From: Pseudomonas lundensis
GTDB lineage: Bacteria; Pseudomonadota; Gammaproteobacteria; Pseudomonadales; Pseudomonadaceae
Direction of reading: 5' to 3'
NCBI RefSeq assembly: GCF_001042985.1
Contig: NZ_JYKY01000018.1
Coordinates: forward strand, 1 to 64,000
DNA: 64,000 nt
In this document: positions 1 to 7,878 of the stretch, piece after piece
How positions within the stretch are numbered: the stretch's first letter is position 1
How the letters are laid out: the number at the start of each line of letters is the position of its first letter
Position numbers and translations under genes: made by a program
The notes under the pieces: model-generated
Database searches by the model: none
What the model was told of the DNA's origin: nothing
Seen by the model: only the letters and a program-made list of their open reading frames with translations

Positions 1-265
1 AGGTCTCGTCGTCATTGAGGTGAGTGAGGCTTTCGACAATTTTGTCGTAGCAGTCCCAGTTGCGTGCTGCCCGGCCAATGCCGCCATACACCACCAGCTC
101 GGTCGGGTTCTCGGCCACTTGCGGGTCGAGGTTGTTCATCAACATCCGCAGCGGGGCTTCGGTCATCCAGCTTTTAGCCGTAAGACGGGTGCCGCGGGCG
201 GCGCGGATTTCACCGTCGCGGTGACGGGTGAACTCGGCTGGCGATTTAGGGGTAGTTGAAGTCAC
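1..265 (-). CDS. hutU: Urocanate hydratase (urocanase), N-terminal part, cut by window start
   Basis: Catalyses the second step of histidine breakdown, urocanate to 4-imidazolone-5-propanoate, in the cytosol. Only the first 88 codons are present; the rest lies left of the window. The reverse strand reads a typical urocanase N-terminus: a short variable leader, then EIRAARGTRLTAKSW, EAPLRMLMNNLDP and VVYGGIGRAARNW. The GTG at 265 is taken as the start because a GAGGAGTG Shine-Dalgarno lies four bases upstream; no ATG is available. hutD, hutC and hutF follow upstream, so this is the hut locus. A sigma-54-type promoter and a HutC-like operator sit just upstream. Confidence 0.93.
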   Translation of the reverse strand, partial: MTSTTPKSPAEFTRHRDGEIRAARGTRLTAKSWMTEAPLRMLMNNLDPQVAENPTELVVYGGIGRAARNWDCYDKIVESLTHLNDDET

Positions 266-304
266 GGGTCACTCCTCAGCGATGGGCAGACGCACACTTA
301 TGTA

Positions 305-318
305 CTTGTACATACAAG
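305..318. promoter_or_regulatory. HutC-type operator upstream of hutU
   Basis: CTTGTACATACAAG consists of perfect 6-bp inverted half-sites (CTTGTA/TACAAG) around a 2-bp centre. This is the kind of dyad bound by the GntR-family repressor HutC. It covers the expected transcription start of the sigma-54 promoter at 323-338, so bound repressor would block initiation or promoter clearance. Confidence 0.7.
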
Positions 319-322
319 CATA

Positions 323-338
323 TGCAAGTAAGCGGCCA
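323..338 (-). promoter_or_regulatory. Sigma-54 (-24/-12) promoter of hutU
   Basis: On the minus strand the sequence is TGGCCGCTTACTTGCA. It has the invariant GG and GC ten bases apart and a perfect TTGCA -12 box; the -24 box TGGCCG differs from TGGCAC at two positions. It lies 58 bases ahead of the hutU GTG. Sigma-54 control of hutU by CbrB or NtrC is established for pseudomonads; the assignment here is from sequence only. Confidence 0.7.
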
Positions 339-538
339 ATCTTTGAATTTTCAACATGAAAATGACGAGAGCCCCGCAAACATGGGCTTTGAACAACGTG
401 AAAGGTGTCTTACAAAAAAAGAGAGAACGCAGGGAGGTGTTACGAGGGGGCGTTTTTGCGCTGTTTTGAGGCATTCGGTAACAAATCGGCCTCAGGGTCA
501 GTGCGTAGCAGCGGCCGAGGGCTGCTACGCGATGTGGG

Positions 539-1117
539 TCAGACAGCACGTAACTCAATCACGCAGCAGCGGCCTGTTACGGTGATTTCCAGCAAACGGT
601 CGGCATTGCTCAGTTGCAGACAATCGTAACGACCCAAATGTTCATGGTGCGTGTGACCGACCCCCACATGCACTTGCTCGCTGGCACTGAACACCAGCAC
701 GGTAGTGGCCGAGCTGAAAAAGCGTTGTGGCGTGGTAGCCGCCAGCCATTGCAGCCGGGCGCGGTAACGATCCGGGGCATAAATCAGGTTGAAATCGCGG
801 ATCGGTCCATCCAACAGCGTGCAACTCACTGCGCTTTCACCCCTGAAGGCAAACGCATCGAACGGTAACAAGGCACGCGTGTGCGCACCGTCCACCTGCA
901 AATTCATGCCAGCACCTTGCAGCACGCTGATGATGCGCTGGTAGCCCTCAAACTGCGAAAAACCGCCCGACTCGCCAATGTCAGCAATCGACAGGCGCCA
1001 GCCAAAGCCTTCAAGCCCCTCGCCTGCATCACGGGTGATTTCTTCGGTGCTGCCGCCGCCGTTTTTCCACGGCATGCGCGGGTAATCAGCGGCGCGTAAA
1101 ACGGTCAATGGGTTCAT
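539..1117 (-). CDS. hutD: HutD family protein
   Basis: A 192-residue cupin-fold protein of the HutD/Ves family. In pseudomonads HutD is thought to set an upper limit on histidine catabolic flux, perhaps by binding a pathway intermediate; it is not a catabolic enzyme. The N-terminus has the family hallmark PRMPWKNGGGSTEEI (about residues 13-27), followed by FGWRLSIADIGESGGFS. The start codon overlaps the hutC stop by four bases (ATGA), so the two are translationally coupled. The 273-bp gap to hutU holds the hutU promoter and operator. Confidence 0.9.
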   Translation of the reverse strand: MNPLTVLRAADYPRMPWKNGGGSTEEITRDAGEGLEGFGWRLSIADIGESGGFSQFEGYQRIISVLQGAGMNLQVDGAHTRALLPFDAFAFRGESAVSCTLLDGPIRDFNLIYAPDRYRARLQWLAATTPQRFFSSATTVLVFSASEQVHVGVGHTHHEHLGRYDCLQLSNADRLLEITVTGRCCVIELRAV

Positions 1118-1869
1118 TTACTGAAACGTCCTTCAAGGCGATGACGGGAACCGGGATGAATCAGGCGAGCCGCCGTCACCGGCTGACGGCCCGACCAGGT
1201 ACGACGACGAACCAGCAGGCAGGGCTCGCCGGGTTCGATTTGCAGCAGCTTGCACTCTTTCGGATCAGCCAGAATCGCTTCGACGACGTGTTCGCCCTCG
1301 GTCAGGGGGGCGACTTGAGACAGATAGGCGTAGGGCGTTTGCAGCGTGAAGTCCTGCTTGAGGTAATCCGGTGCCACCAGGGCATTCACAAAACGGTCCT
1401 CAATTTGCACGGGAATTCCATTCTCGTAATGCACGATCAACGAATGAAACACCTTTTGCCCTTCGCGCATGTCCAGCACCGCCGCGCGCTCGGAACCGGC
1501 GGCCTCTTCACCCAGGCTGATGACCTTGCAACTGTGCGCATGGCCACGGGCGGCAATCTCGTCGGCAATGTTGTGGACTTCAAACAGTGCGGACTGGGTT
1601 TTGGGTTCGGCCACAAAGGTGCCGACCCCTTGCATGCGCACAAGCAGGCCGTCGGCGGTCATTTCACGCAGGGCGCGGTTAATGGTCATACGGCTGAAGC
1701 CCAATTGGCTGACCAGCTCACTTTCGGAGGGAACGCGATAATGCGGCGGCCAGTTACCACTCTTGATTTGCTGAGTGATCATCTGTTTGACACGGGCGTA
1801 CAGGGGCGCCGGACTTTCGCTCATTTGGGCAGCCAGCGGGTTCACGGCAGGCGGAGTCGGCACGGGCAT
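1114..1869 (-). CDS. hutC: Histidine utilisation repressor, GntR/HutC family
   Basis: A 251-residue repressor of the hut genes that responds to urocanate. The N-terminal winged helix runs about residues 20-90 and includes the recognition region VPSESELVSQLGFSRMTINR. A UTRA ligand-binding domain follows (FEVHNIADEIAARGH ... RRTWSGRQPVTAARLIHPG). The reading frame is open far upstream, but homology begins around MPVPTPP, so the ATG at 1869 is chosen. An internal ATG at 1824 (MSESPAP) is the alternative. The AAGGA before 1869 is unusually close to the start. The gene is divergent from hutF across a 101-bp region carrying a second HutC-like operator, consistent with autoregulation. Confidence 0.92.
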   Translation of the reverse strand: MPVPTPPAVNPLAAQMSESPAPLYARVKQMITQQIKSGNWPPHYRVPSESELVSQLGFSRMTINRALREMTADGLLVRMQGVGTFVAEPKTQSALFEVHNIADEIAARGHAHSCKVISLGEEAAGSERAAVLDMREGQKVFHSLIVHYENGIPVQIEDRFVNALVAPDYLKQDFTLQTPYAYLSQVAPLTEGEHVVEAILADPKECKLLQIEPGEPCLLVRRRTWSGRQPVTAARLIHPGSRHRLEGRFSK

Positions 1870-1931
1870 TCCTTGTTTATGAGTAAAGACGCGTAGCTTG
1901 CCGGAGTTTACCGAGCAGGCAAACGTCTGTA

Positions 1932-1945
1932 TATGTATATACAAA
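1932..1945. promoter_or_regulatory. Probable HutC operator between hutC and hutF
   Basis: TATGTATATACAAA keeps the GTA-N2-TACAA core of the operator at 305-318 with degenerate outer bases. It lies in the divergent intergenic region, positioned to control both hutC and hutF. Confidence 0.55.
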
Positions 1946-1970
1946 TAACAAACGATAGGGTACGAAACCG

Positions 1971-3335
1971 ATGTCCGTTTTCTTTGCCGAACGTGCGCTG
2001 TTACCCACAGGCTGGGCGACCAATGTCCGAATAGAGGTCGGCGAAGATGGCCGGCTCGCGTCCATCCAGCCCGATGCCCACGCGCAAGGGGCCGAACGCG
2101 TGAATGGCCCGTTGTTGCCGGGCATGCCCAACCTGCATTCCCACGCGTTTCAGCGCGCCATGGCCGGTTTGGCGGAAGTGGCTGGCAACCCGAATGACAG
2201 TTTCTGGACATGGCGCGATTTGATGTATCGCCTTGTGGGAAAAATCACCCCGGAACAACTGGGGATCATCGCCCGACAGTTGTACATCGAGATGCTCAAG
2301 GCCGGTTACACCTCAGTGGCTGAATTTCACTACGTTCACCACGATCTATCCGGCAAGCCCTACGCAAATCCGGCTGAATTGGCATTAAGAATCAGCGAAG
2401 CCGCACGCTCTACGGGCATAGGTCTGACCCTTCTGCCGGTGCTTTACACACACGCCGGATTCGGTGGACAAGCCCCGAATGACGGCCAGCGGCGCTTCAT
2501 CAACAGCACCGAGCATTACCTGAAAATGCAGCAACAGTTGGCGCCGCTATTGGCCAGACAACCGGCCCAAGCCCTGGGCGTGTGCTTTCACTCATTGCGC
2601 GCCGTCACCCCGGAACAAATCCATGACGTCATGGGGGCCAGCGACACCACATGCCCGGTACACATTCACATCGCGGAACAGCGCAAGGAAGTGGATGACT
2701 GCCTGAGCTGGAGTGGCAAGCGCCCGATTGAGTGGTTGTATGACAACGCTGAAGTCGACGCGCGCTGGTGCCTGGTGCATGCCACCCATGCCAATGCCGA
2801 CGAAGTGGCACGCATGGCCACTAGCCAGGCCGTGGCAGGGCTGTGCCTGACCACCGAAGCCAATCTGGGCGATGGTATTTTCCCGGCAGTGGAGTATCTG
2901 GCACAGGGCGGGCGCTTGGGGATTGGTTCCGACAGTCATGTGTCCCTGAGTGTGGTGGAAGAACTGCGCTGGCTGGAATACGGCCAGCGCTTGCGCGATC
3001 AGCGACGCAACCGGTTACACCGCCCCGATCAGCCCATGGTCGGGCGCACGCTGTTTGACGCCGCACTGGCTGGCGGCGCGCAAGCCATGGGACAGCCTGT
3101 TGCCGGGCTGGCGGTGGGCCAGCGCGCCGATTGGATCGTGCTGGACGGCAACGACCCGTATCTGGCCACGGCGCACGAAGATGCCATTCTCAACCGCTGG
3201 CTGTTTGCGGGCGGTGATCGTCAGGTGCGTGATGTGCTGGTCAATGGCAAGTGGGTGGTGCGCGAAGGGCGCCATGCTGACGAAATCGAAAGCAGCCACG
3301 CCTTCACCCGCGTGCTTAAAGCGCTCGTGGGGTAA
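1971..3335 (+). CDS. hutF: Formimidoylglutamate deiminase
   Basis: Hydrolyses N-formimino-L-glutamate to N-formyl-L-glutamate and ammonia in the five-step hut pathway used by Pseudomonas; HutG then removes formate. The 454-residue amidohydrolase has the metal motif LHSHAFQR (about residues 56-63), HIHIAEQ in mid-protein, LVHATH and the GSDSHVSLS motif of the TIM-barrel metal site. The length fits the family. The ATG at 1971 gives the expected N-terminus, though its Shine-Dalgarno is weak. It is transcribed away from hutC. The nearest gene downstream is unrelated, so this is probably a single-gene transcript. Confidence 0.95.
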   Translation: MSVFFAERALLPTGWATNVRIEVGEDGRLASIQPDAHAQGAERVNGPLLPGMPNLHSHAFQRAMAGLAEVAGNPNDSFWTWRDLMYRLVGKITPEQLGIIARQLYIEMLKAGYTSVAEFHYVHHDLSGKPYANPAELALRISEAARSTGIGLTLLPVLYTHAGFGGQAPNDGQRRFINSTEHYLKMQQQLAPLLARQPAQALGVCFHSLRAVTPEQIHDVMGASDTTCPVHIHIAEQRKEVDDCLSWSGKRPIEWLYDNAEVDARWCLVHATHANADEVARMATSQAVAGLCLTTEANLGDGIFPAVEYLAQGGRLGIGSDSHVSLSVVEELRWLEYGQRLRDQRRNRLHRPDQPMVGRTLFDAALAGGAQAMGQPVAGLAVGQRADWIVLDGNDPYLATAHEDAILNRWLFAGGDRQVRDVLVNGKWVVREGRHADEIESSHAFTRVLKALVG

Positions 3336-3420
3336 GCCGCAACACTGACTTCAAACGGCTAAGGAAAGCATTCCCATAGCGGCCAAATCTCCTTCTGATG
3401 CAGGAACTGTCCGATAGTTA

Positions 3421-3448
3421 CCTTGCGTTCTCTCCAATGAACGCAAGG
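3421..3448 (+). promoter_or_regulatory. 5'-UTR hairpin that includes the ribosome-binding site of the next gene
   Basis: CCTTGCGTTC (3421-3430) and GAACGCAAGG (3439-3448) form a perfect 10-bp stem with an 8-nt loop. The 3' arm contains the AAGG of the Shine-Dalgarno for the GTG at 3456. In the folded state the ribosome-binding site would be hidden. Confidence 0.5.
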
Positions 3449-3455
3449 ATTTATC

Positions 3456-4586
3456 GTGACTACAGTAACTGTTTACTTCTGCGGCACCGGCTCCACCAAG
3501 TTCGACGCCACCCACGAGAACTATTGGAATGGCGAGCTGATTTCGACGCTGGCGGCCCACAGCACAGGCCGTGAGTTTGCTGAATGGATCGTCGTGGATG
3601 GGCCCGGCAGCGGCAACTTGCAGGCCGATGAAATGTTCGTGCAGAACAAGGAATACGGCATGACCGGCAGCCTGTTCGGCAAAGGCTGGGAAGAGAACGT
3701 GAAGCACGCGCTGAGCATTCTCAAAGGCAAGTGCGAATGGCAACGCGAGAAGCTCACCGAAGCGGAATATAACCGCCTCAAAGCGGCCGGAATTCCGATC
3801 GAAGACGTGACCGTGACCGGTTCGTGGATGTGGCGCAAATACGATTACGGCAACCGCAGCGTGACCCAGCAACAACTGCAAGAACAACTGATCAAAACCT
3901 TCCGCAAGGACGGTGTGATCCCGACCCGGGTCAACCTGGTGGGCTGGAGTCGCGGCGCCGTCAGCTGCCACATGCTGGCCAACGCCATGCTCAACGACAG
4001 TGAGCTGAAACATATTCCGGTCAATATTTTCGCCGTGGACCCGGTGCCGGGCCCGCTGAACTTCCAAAGCGCGCGGGTTGAGCTGGGTAAAAACGTTGTG
4101 GAATACGTGGGCTTCTTCGCTCGTGATGAACGCTCTAAAGGGTTTTCTTGCGTCGTTCCGGAAACCGCCTCCAACACGCGCGTCCACATTTACCCAATGG
4201 CCGGGCGCCATGCCACGCTAGTGGGCAACGCGGCGCCTGATGGTGACAAAGGCGACAAGGTGCTGGTCGCGCCAGGGATGGTGGTGCGCCATTTCGCAGA
4301 AACCTGCCTGACCCGCTGGGGCGTGGCGCTGGATAAACGCTTGAACCTGTCCGCTGCGGATCTGGAAGCACGGCACAAGACCCTCGTCAGTGACGAGGCG
4401 AAATACGCGGCCATGCATAAGTACTCCTACACCAAGATCACCGAGTCGGAGAAGAACGAGCGTTACGCGTCACTGGGCAGCAAAGGTGTCGCGTTCAGCG
4501 CCATTAAAGGGGCGCCCTACCAGCCAGCCGCAGGGTTATCGCAAAGCCTTGCGTATAGCCCGGCCACCTACAAAGACATCCTGTGA
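3456..4586 (+). CDS. Orphan alpha/beta-hydrolase-fold protein with GWSRG nucleophile elbow
   Basis: A 376-residue protein starting at a GTG with AAGGA six bases upstream. The start VTVYFCGTGSTKFD resembles the first strand and loop of alpha/beta-hydrolase lipase-like proteins. VNLVGWSRGAVSCH (about residues 161-174) is a G-x-S-x-G nucleophile elbow. FAVDPVPGP follows and may supply the acidic residue, and YPMAGRHATL a candidate histidine. No signal peptide or membrane segment is seen. T6SS phospholipase effectors (Tle/DUF2235 type) share this layout, and an hcp remnant lies nearby, but recQ separates them and no direct link is visible. It appears monocistronic between its own hairpin leader and a terminator. 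Substrate unknown. Confidence 0.7.
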   Translation: MTTVTVYFCGTGSTKFDATHENYWNGELISTLAAHSTGREFAEWIVVDGPGSGNLQADEMFVQNKEYGMTGSLFGKGWEENVKHALSILKGKCEWQREKLTEAEYNRLKAAGIPIEDVTVTGSWMWRKYDYGNRSVTQQQLQEQLIKTFRKDGVIPTRVNLVGWSRGAVSCHMLANAMLNDSELKHIPVNIFAVDPVPGPLNFQSARVELGKNVVEYVGFFARDERSKGFSCVVPETASNTRVHIYPMAGRHATLVGNAAPDGDKGDKVLVAPGMVVRHFAETCLTRWGVALDKRLNLSAADLEARHKTLVSDEAKYAAMHKYSYTKITESEKNERYASLGSKGVAFSAIKGAPYQPAAGLSQSLAYSPATYKDIL

Positions 4587-4597
4587 TGTGACGCGTT

Positions 4598-4632
4598 AAA
4601 GCCAACCCTCAGGCAGGGGGGTTGGCTTTTTT
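4598..4632. terminator. Intrinsic terminator after the hydrolase gene (possibly bidirectional)
   Basis: AAAGCCAACC (4598-4607) pairs with GGTTGGCTTT (4620-4629), followed by a T run. It lies between the convergent hydrolase and recQ genes. Confidence 0.8.
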
Positions 4633-4649
4633 GTGTGCCGGGGTTCGGC

Positions 4650-6587
4650 TCAGGCGCCTTGCACATGCAGCGCGGCCCACTCACGAACCTGCGCGTAGGG
4701 ATAAAGCTCAAGGGCGGCAAACCCCGGAATGGCGCGGGCTTTGATTTTGGTAAACATCGGCACGCTGATGCCGCACAAGAAGCGGGTCAGGCGTTCCGGC
4801 GGGGGATAACTGCCTGTGTATTCCTGATGCCTGTGGATAAACGGGCCGCACAGGCCTTCAAAGTTTTTATCCACAAGCGGCGCAAGCGCAGGCGGCTCGG
4901 GCAATTGCGCCACCTGTCCGGCGCACACCGAACAATGCCCGCAGCGTTGCGGTGCGTTGTCGTCGCCAAAATACTGCGCCAGGCGATGGCTCAAGCACGT
5001 GTCACTGGCAAACAGCGCCAACATGGCGTGAATCCGCACGATTTCGGCATTTTCATGGGCGCTGAAGTAGCGATGCAGCTCCAGGCTTAACGCATCGACG
5101 TCCACCTCGTTCACCCGCACGCTGTAGACCTCGGTCATCTGCTTGCTTTCCAGCTCGATCCAGCCTTTCTCCTGAAAATAGTCGAGCGCCTTGACCACGC
5201 GATTACGCTCGGCCTGATGCTGTTCATACAGCGCATCGAAATTCACCGTCCACCAGGTCCGGGCGCGGCTGGACGTCTGGATGATGCCCGCGACAAAGTC
5301 CCGGCGTTCGCCTTCGAACCTGGCCAATAACGCGTCGGGATCGATCAGGCACTTGAAACGGTACTCGGCGAAGTAGGCATAGCGCGGCGCAATCAGCCCA
5401 CGCAGCTCCAATTGAACCAGCAGGGTTTTGAGCGGCAACTGACGGATATTGCTCTGATCGGACAAAGGCAACAGCATGAATTCCCACTGACCTTCAGCGA
5501 TGGCCGCACGCAGGTCTTCCAGCACCGTGCGAATCCCCTGCAACTCGGGCGTGTCGCCATAAACGAAGTTTTCCAGCACGTTGAGGCTGTCTCGGTTGGC
5601 CAGCACCAGGCAGTCCGACGCCTGCCCGTCGCGCCCCGCCCGGCCGATCTCCTGGCTGTAATTTTCGATCGACTTGGGCAAATCAAAATGCACCACATTG
5701 CGAATGTCGCTTTTGTCGATGCCCATGCCGAAGGCAATGGTGGCGACGATGCAGTTCAACTGCCCGCCCATGAACTCACGCTGGATGCTTTCGCGCTGAT
5801 CGTGGGGCAAACCGGCGTGATAGGCGCTGGCACTGATCCCGTGCTGATTCAAGTGCTGGGCGATGTGCTCGGCCGTCTTCTGCAAGGTGACGTAGACAAT
5901 ACTCGGTTGGCCCTGACGCTCACCCATCCACTGCACCAACCACTGACGCTTGGCAGCGCCGGTAACAGGTTCGACCCACAGATTGAGATTGGCGCGATAA
6001 AAACCGGTGGTGACGACATCGGATTCAGCAATCGCGAACTTGGTTTGCATGTCCACAATGACCGCGGGCGTGGCGGTGGCCGTGAGCAACAACACTTGTG
6101 GGATATTGAACTGACGCTGGTAGTCCGGAAGCTTCAAATAGTCCGGACGGAAGTTATGGCCCCACTCCGAAATACAGTGCGCCTCGTCCACCACCAGCAA
6201 AGAAATCGGGACTTGCTGCAGAAAATGTCGGAAGCGCTCGTTTTTCAGGCGCTCGACCGAAATCATCAAAATTTTCAACTCCCCCGACTTGGCCCGCGCC
6301 ATCACCGAACTGGCTTCATCGCGGCCTTGTGCCGAGTCAATACTGGCCGCCGGAATGCCGTGGCGCTGGAGAAAGGCCAGTTGATCCTGCATCAGCGCCA
6401 GCAGCGGCGAAACCACCAGCGTCAGGTGTGGCAACAGCAAAGCCGGCAACTGATAGCACAGCGACTTCCCGGAACCCGTAGGGAAAATCGCAGCCGCTGA
6501 GCGCCCAGCCAACACCGCGCTGATGGCCGCCTCTTGGCCGGGACGAAATTCTGGATAACCGAAAACCTGTTCCAGGGTGTTGTGCAT
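4650..6587 (-). CDS. recQ: RecQ-family ATP-dependent DNA helicase
   Basis: A 645-residue superfamily 2 3'-to-5' DNA helicase for recombination and replication-fork repair. Walker A FPTGSGKS lies at about residues 35-42, the DEAH box and the RecQ aromatic-rich loop (DEAHCISEWGHNFRP) at 134-148, and motif VI (QEIGRAGRDGQ) near the end of the core. A zinc-binding set (CLSHR ... CGHCSVC) follows. The remaining C-terminus does not look like a standard HRDC domain. The frame is open upstream, but the ATG at 6587 has GGAG eight bases before it and starts where RecQ homology begins (MHNTLEQVFGYPEFRPGQ). Convergent with the hydrolase gene. Confidence 0.9.
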   Translation of the reverse strand: MHNTLEQVFGYPEFRPGQEAAISAVLAGRSAAAIFPTGSGKSLCYQLPALLLPHLTLVVSPLLALMQDQLAFLQRHGIPAASIDSAQGRDEASSVMARAKSGELKILMISVERLKNERFRHFLQQVPISLLVVDEAHCISEWGHNFRPDYLKLPDYQRQFNIPQVLLLTATATPAVIVDMQTKFAIAESDVVTTGFYRANLNLWVEPVTGAAKRQWLVQWMGERQGQPSIVYVTLQKTAEHIAQHLNQHGISASAYHAGLPHDQRESIQREFMGGQLNCIVATIAFGMGIDKSDIRNVVHFDLPKSIENYSQEIGRAGRDGQASDCLVLANRDSLNVLENFVYGDTPELQGIRTVLEDLRAAIAEGQWEFMLLPLSDQSNIRQLPLKTLLVQLELRGLIAPRYAYFAEYRFKCLIDPDALLARFEGERRDFVAGIIQTSSRARTWWTVNFDALYEQHQAERNRVVKALDYFQEKGWIELESKQMTEVYSVRVNEVDVDALSLELHRYFSAHENAEIVRIHAMLALFASDTCLSHRLAQYFGDDNAPQRCGHCSVCAGQVAQLPEPPALAPLVDKNFEGLCGPFIHRHQEYTGSYPPPERLTRFLCGISVPMFTKIKARAIPGFAALELYPYAQVREWAALHVQGA

Positions 6588-6694
6588 TACTGTCACTCCA
6601 TTGACCGTTGCAACGGCCGCCAGGCTAACGCCCGCTGCGCAACGGATCGAGAAAAGGTCAGGGGAAATTGAAAGGGAATGATACAGGGTCGAGT

Positions 6695-7069
6695 TCAACT
6701 GTTCGGTGTTGATCGATGAAGGCAGACCTTCAGCCGGGGATACGCCCTGCCCTGCTGTGCTGACGAATTCAACGCTCGCAACCTTTCGCAACTTCTTGCC
6801 TCGACCAGCCCCCTCAAGCGCATAAGCCCGGTCACCGTAGAGCCGCTATTGCTGTACCCATCCTTCAACTCTTGAACACCTTCCCAAGCACTGATAACGC
6901 CCTCACTTACGTCCCGGATAACAGCATTCACATAATTGGCAATCACTGCGCTGAATTTGATTTGCAAGACACTGTCAGGCAGATACGTACCGCTTGAAGT
7001 ACAGCCGAAAAACATCAGATCTGTTGCCGATTTAGTCACATCATGAATGTCATATTGTGGGTCGCTCAT
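6695..7069 (-). CDS. Truncated Hcp-linked effector-like ORF (DUF4225-like N-terminus)
   Basis: A 124-codon ORF whose ATG overlaps the hcp stop (ATGA), so it was translationally coupled to hcp. The first 80 or so residues look like real protein: alternating hydrophobic helices, e.g. DLMFFGCTSSGTYLPDSVLQ, then SAVIANYVNAVIRDVSEG and WEGVQELKDGY. From memory this pattern resembles the N-terminal part of DUF4225 proteins that often follow hcp in Pseudomonas. The last 35 or so residues (LRGLVEARSCERLRALNSS onward) look like non-coding sequence read through, and DUF4225 proteins are much longer. It is probably a deletion remnant. The family assignment is a low-confidence recollection. Confidence 0.45.
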   Translation of the reverse strand: MSDPQYDIHDVTKSATDLMFFGCTSSGTYLPDSVLQIKFSAVIANYVNAVIRDVSEGVISAWEGVQELKDGYSNSGSTVTGLMRLRGLVEARSCERLRALNSSAQQGRAYPRLKVCLHRSTPNS

Positions 7070-7562
7070 AGTTGGACTTCCCAGGTACTGTATGAACGGG
7101 CACCGGCTTGTACATGTGTCCACGTAATATCGCGATAACGGATAGCAATAATTTCTTGTGGCTGACCGTCTGCCATATTGATGCTGTGAGGGACATGGGC
7201 GTTCATAGAGGCAATCCGAGCGCCGGACAAACGAACCGTAAAATACTTTTCCTGACTGCCTACCGAAGACGTACGGTAAATTCAATGGAGCATTTGATTT
7301 CTTCCCCATCATGCAATGCCCCGGCAATCAATGGCGAAGATTTGTCGATGTTCTTGGTAATGACAACTGGCTTGTGTTGCCCGCGTCCGCCAGTGACGCT
7401 CCCATCACTACCTGCCACCCCGTCATGGGAATACGCTAACACCATGATTTCATCAAAGTGACCCACTTGGCATTTGTTACCGATTGAATCTTGGCTGGAG
7501 CAGCCGGAAGAGATGAGCCCTTGTTTTTTTCCAATGATTGACATGTAACCATGATGAGCCAT
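7066..7562 (-). pseudogene. hcp: T6SS tube/effector protein Hcp, broken by a one-base frameshift
   Basis: Frame 1 from the ATG at 7562 gives an Hcp N-terminus (MAHHGYMSIIGKKQGLISSG ... HKPVVITKNIDKSSPLI ... EIKCSIEF). It then meets a stop at 7260 after TVRLR. In the next frame the family C-terminus follows directly: YRTSSVGSQEKYFTVRLSGA, INMADGQPQEIIAIRYRDIT, WTHVQAGARSYSTWEVQL, stop at 7066. Joined at about 7278 the product is about 165 residues, the normal Hcp length. The lesion looks like loss of one T from a TTTT run (now TTT at 7278-7280). A strong GGGGGAGGG Shine-Dalgarno precedes the start. Sequencing error is the alternative to a real mutation. No other T6SS structural genes are in the window, so this is an orphan hcp. 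Confidence 0.85.
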
Positions 7563-7722
7563 TTTTACCCTCCCCCGAGTTGGCTAATCACTGTATGGCA
7601 GGAAGTAGCAATCGGTTGTAGGAATATCCTTAAGTTCAACCAAAGATACAAAACCGAGGTTTGCATTCCGTTCTGAAGCTTGAGCAGTTAAACGGCAGCC
7701 AATGTGAGCACGCGCAAATCGA

Positions 7723-7878
7723 ATGCAGGCCGACGAGTCTGAAGGTAAGCTCGCCCGCAATGACGGTGAGCCGAACACTGCGCGTATGGCGAGCACGGCC
7801 ATTTTCGATTGCAGGCCGATACAACTGGGTAACGGCGTTGTACTTCATCAACCTTGGGTTTACGGACACACCACATGA
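7723..7878 (+). CDS. Small ORF overlapping the DUF1493 gene start
   Basis: A 51-codon ORF beginning MQADESEGKLARNDGEPNT and ending LGNGVVLHQPWVYGHTT. Its TGA overlaps the ATG of the next gene (ATGA), the arrangement of a coupled pair. There is no clear Shine-Dalgarno and no family is recognised. It may be the tail of a decayed larger gene. The rest of the gap between hcp and the DUF1493 gene (7563-7722) shows nothing convincing. Confidence 0.3.
   Translation: MQADESEGKLARNDGEPNTARMASTAIFDCRPIQLGNGVVLHQPWVYGHTT

Noticed and set aside
1870..2211. N-terminal extension of hutC through the divergent region
   Set aside because: It would overlap hutF and the operator, and the added residues do not look like protein.
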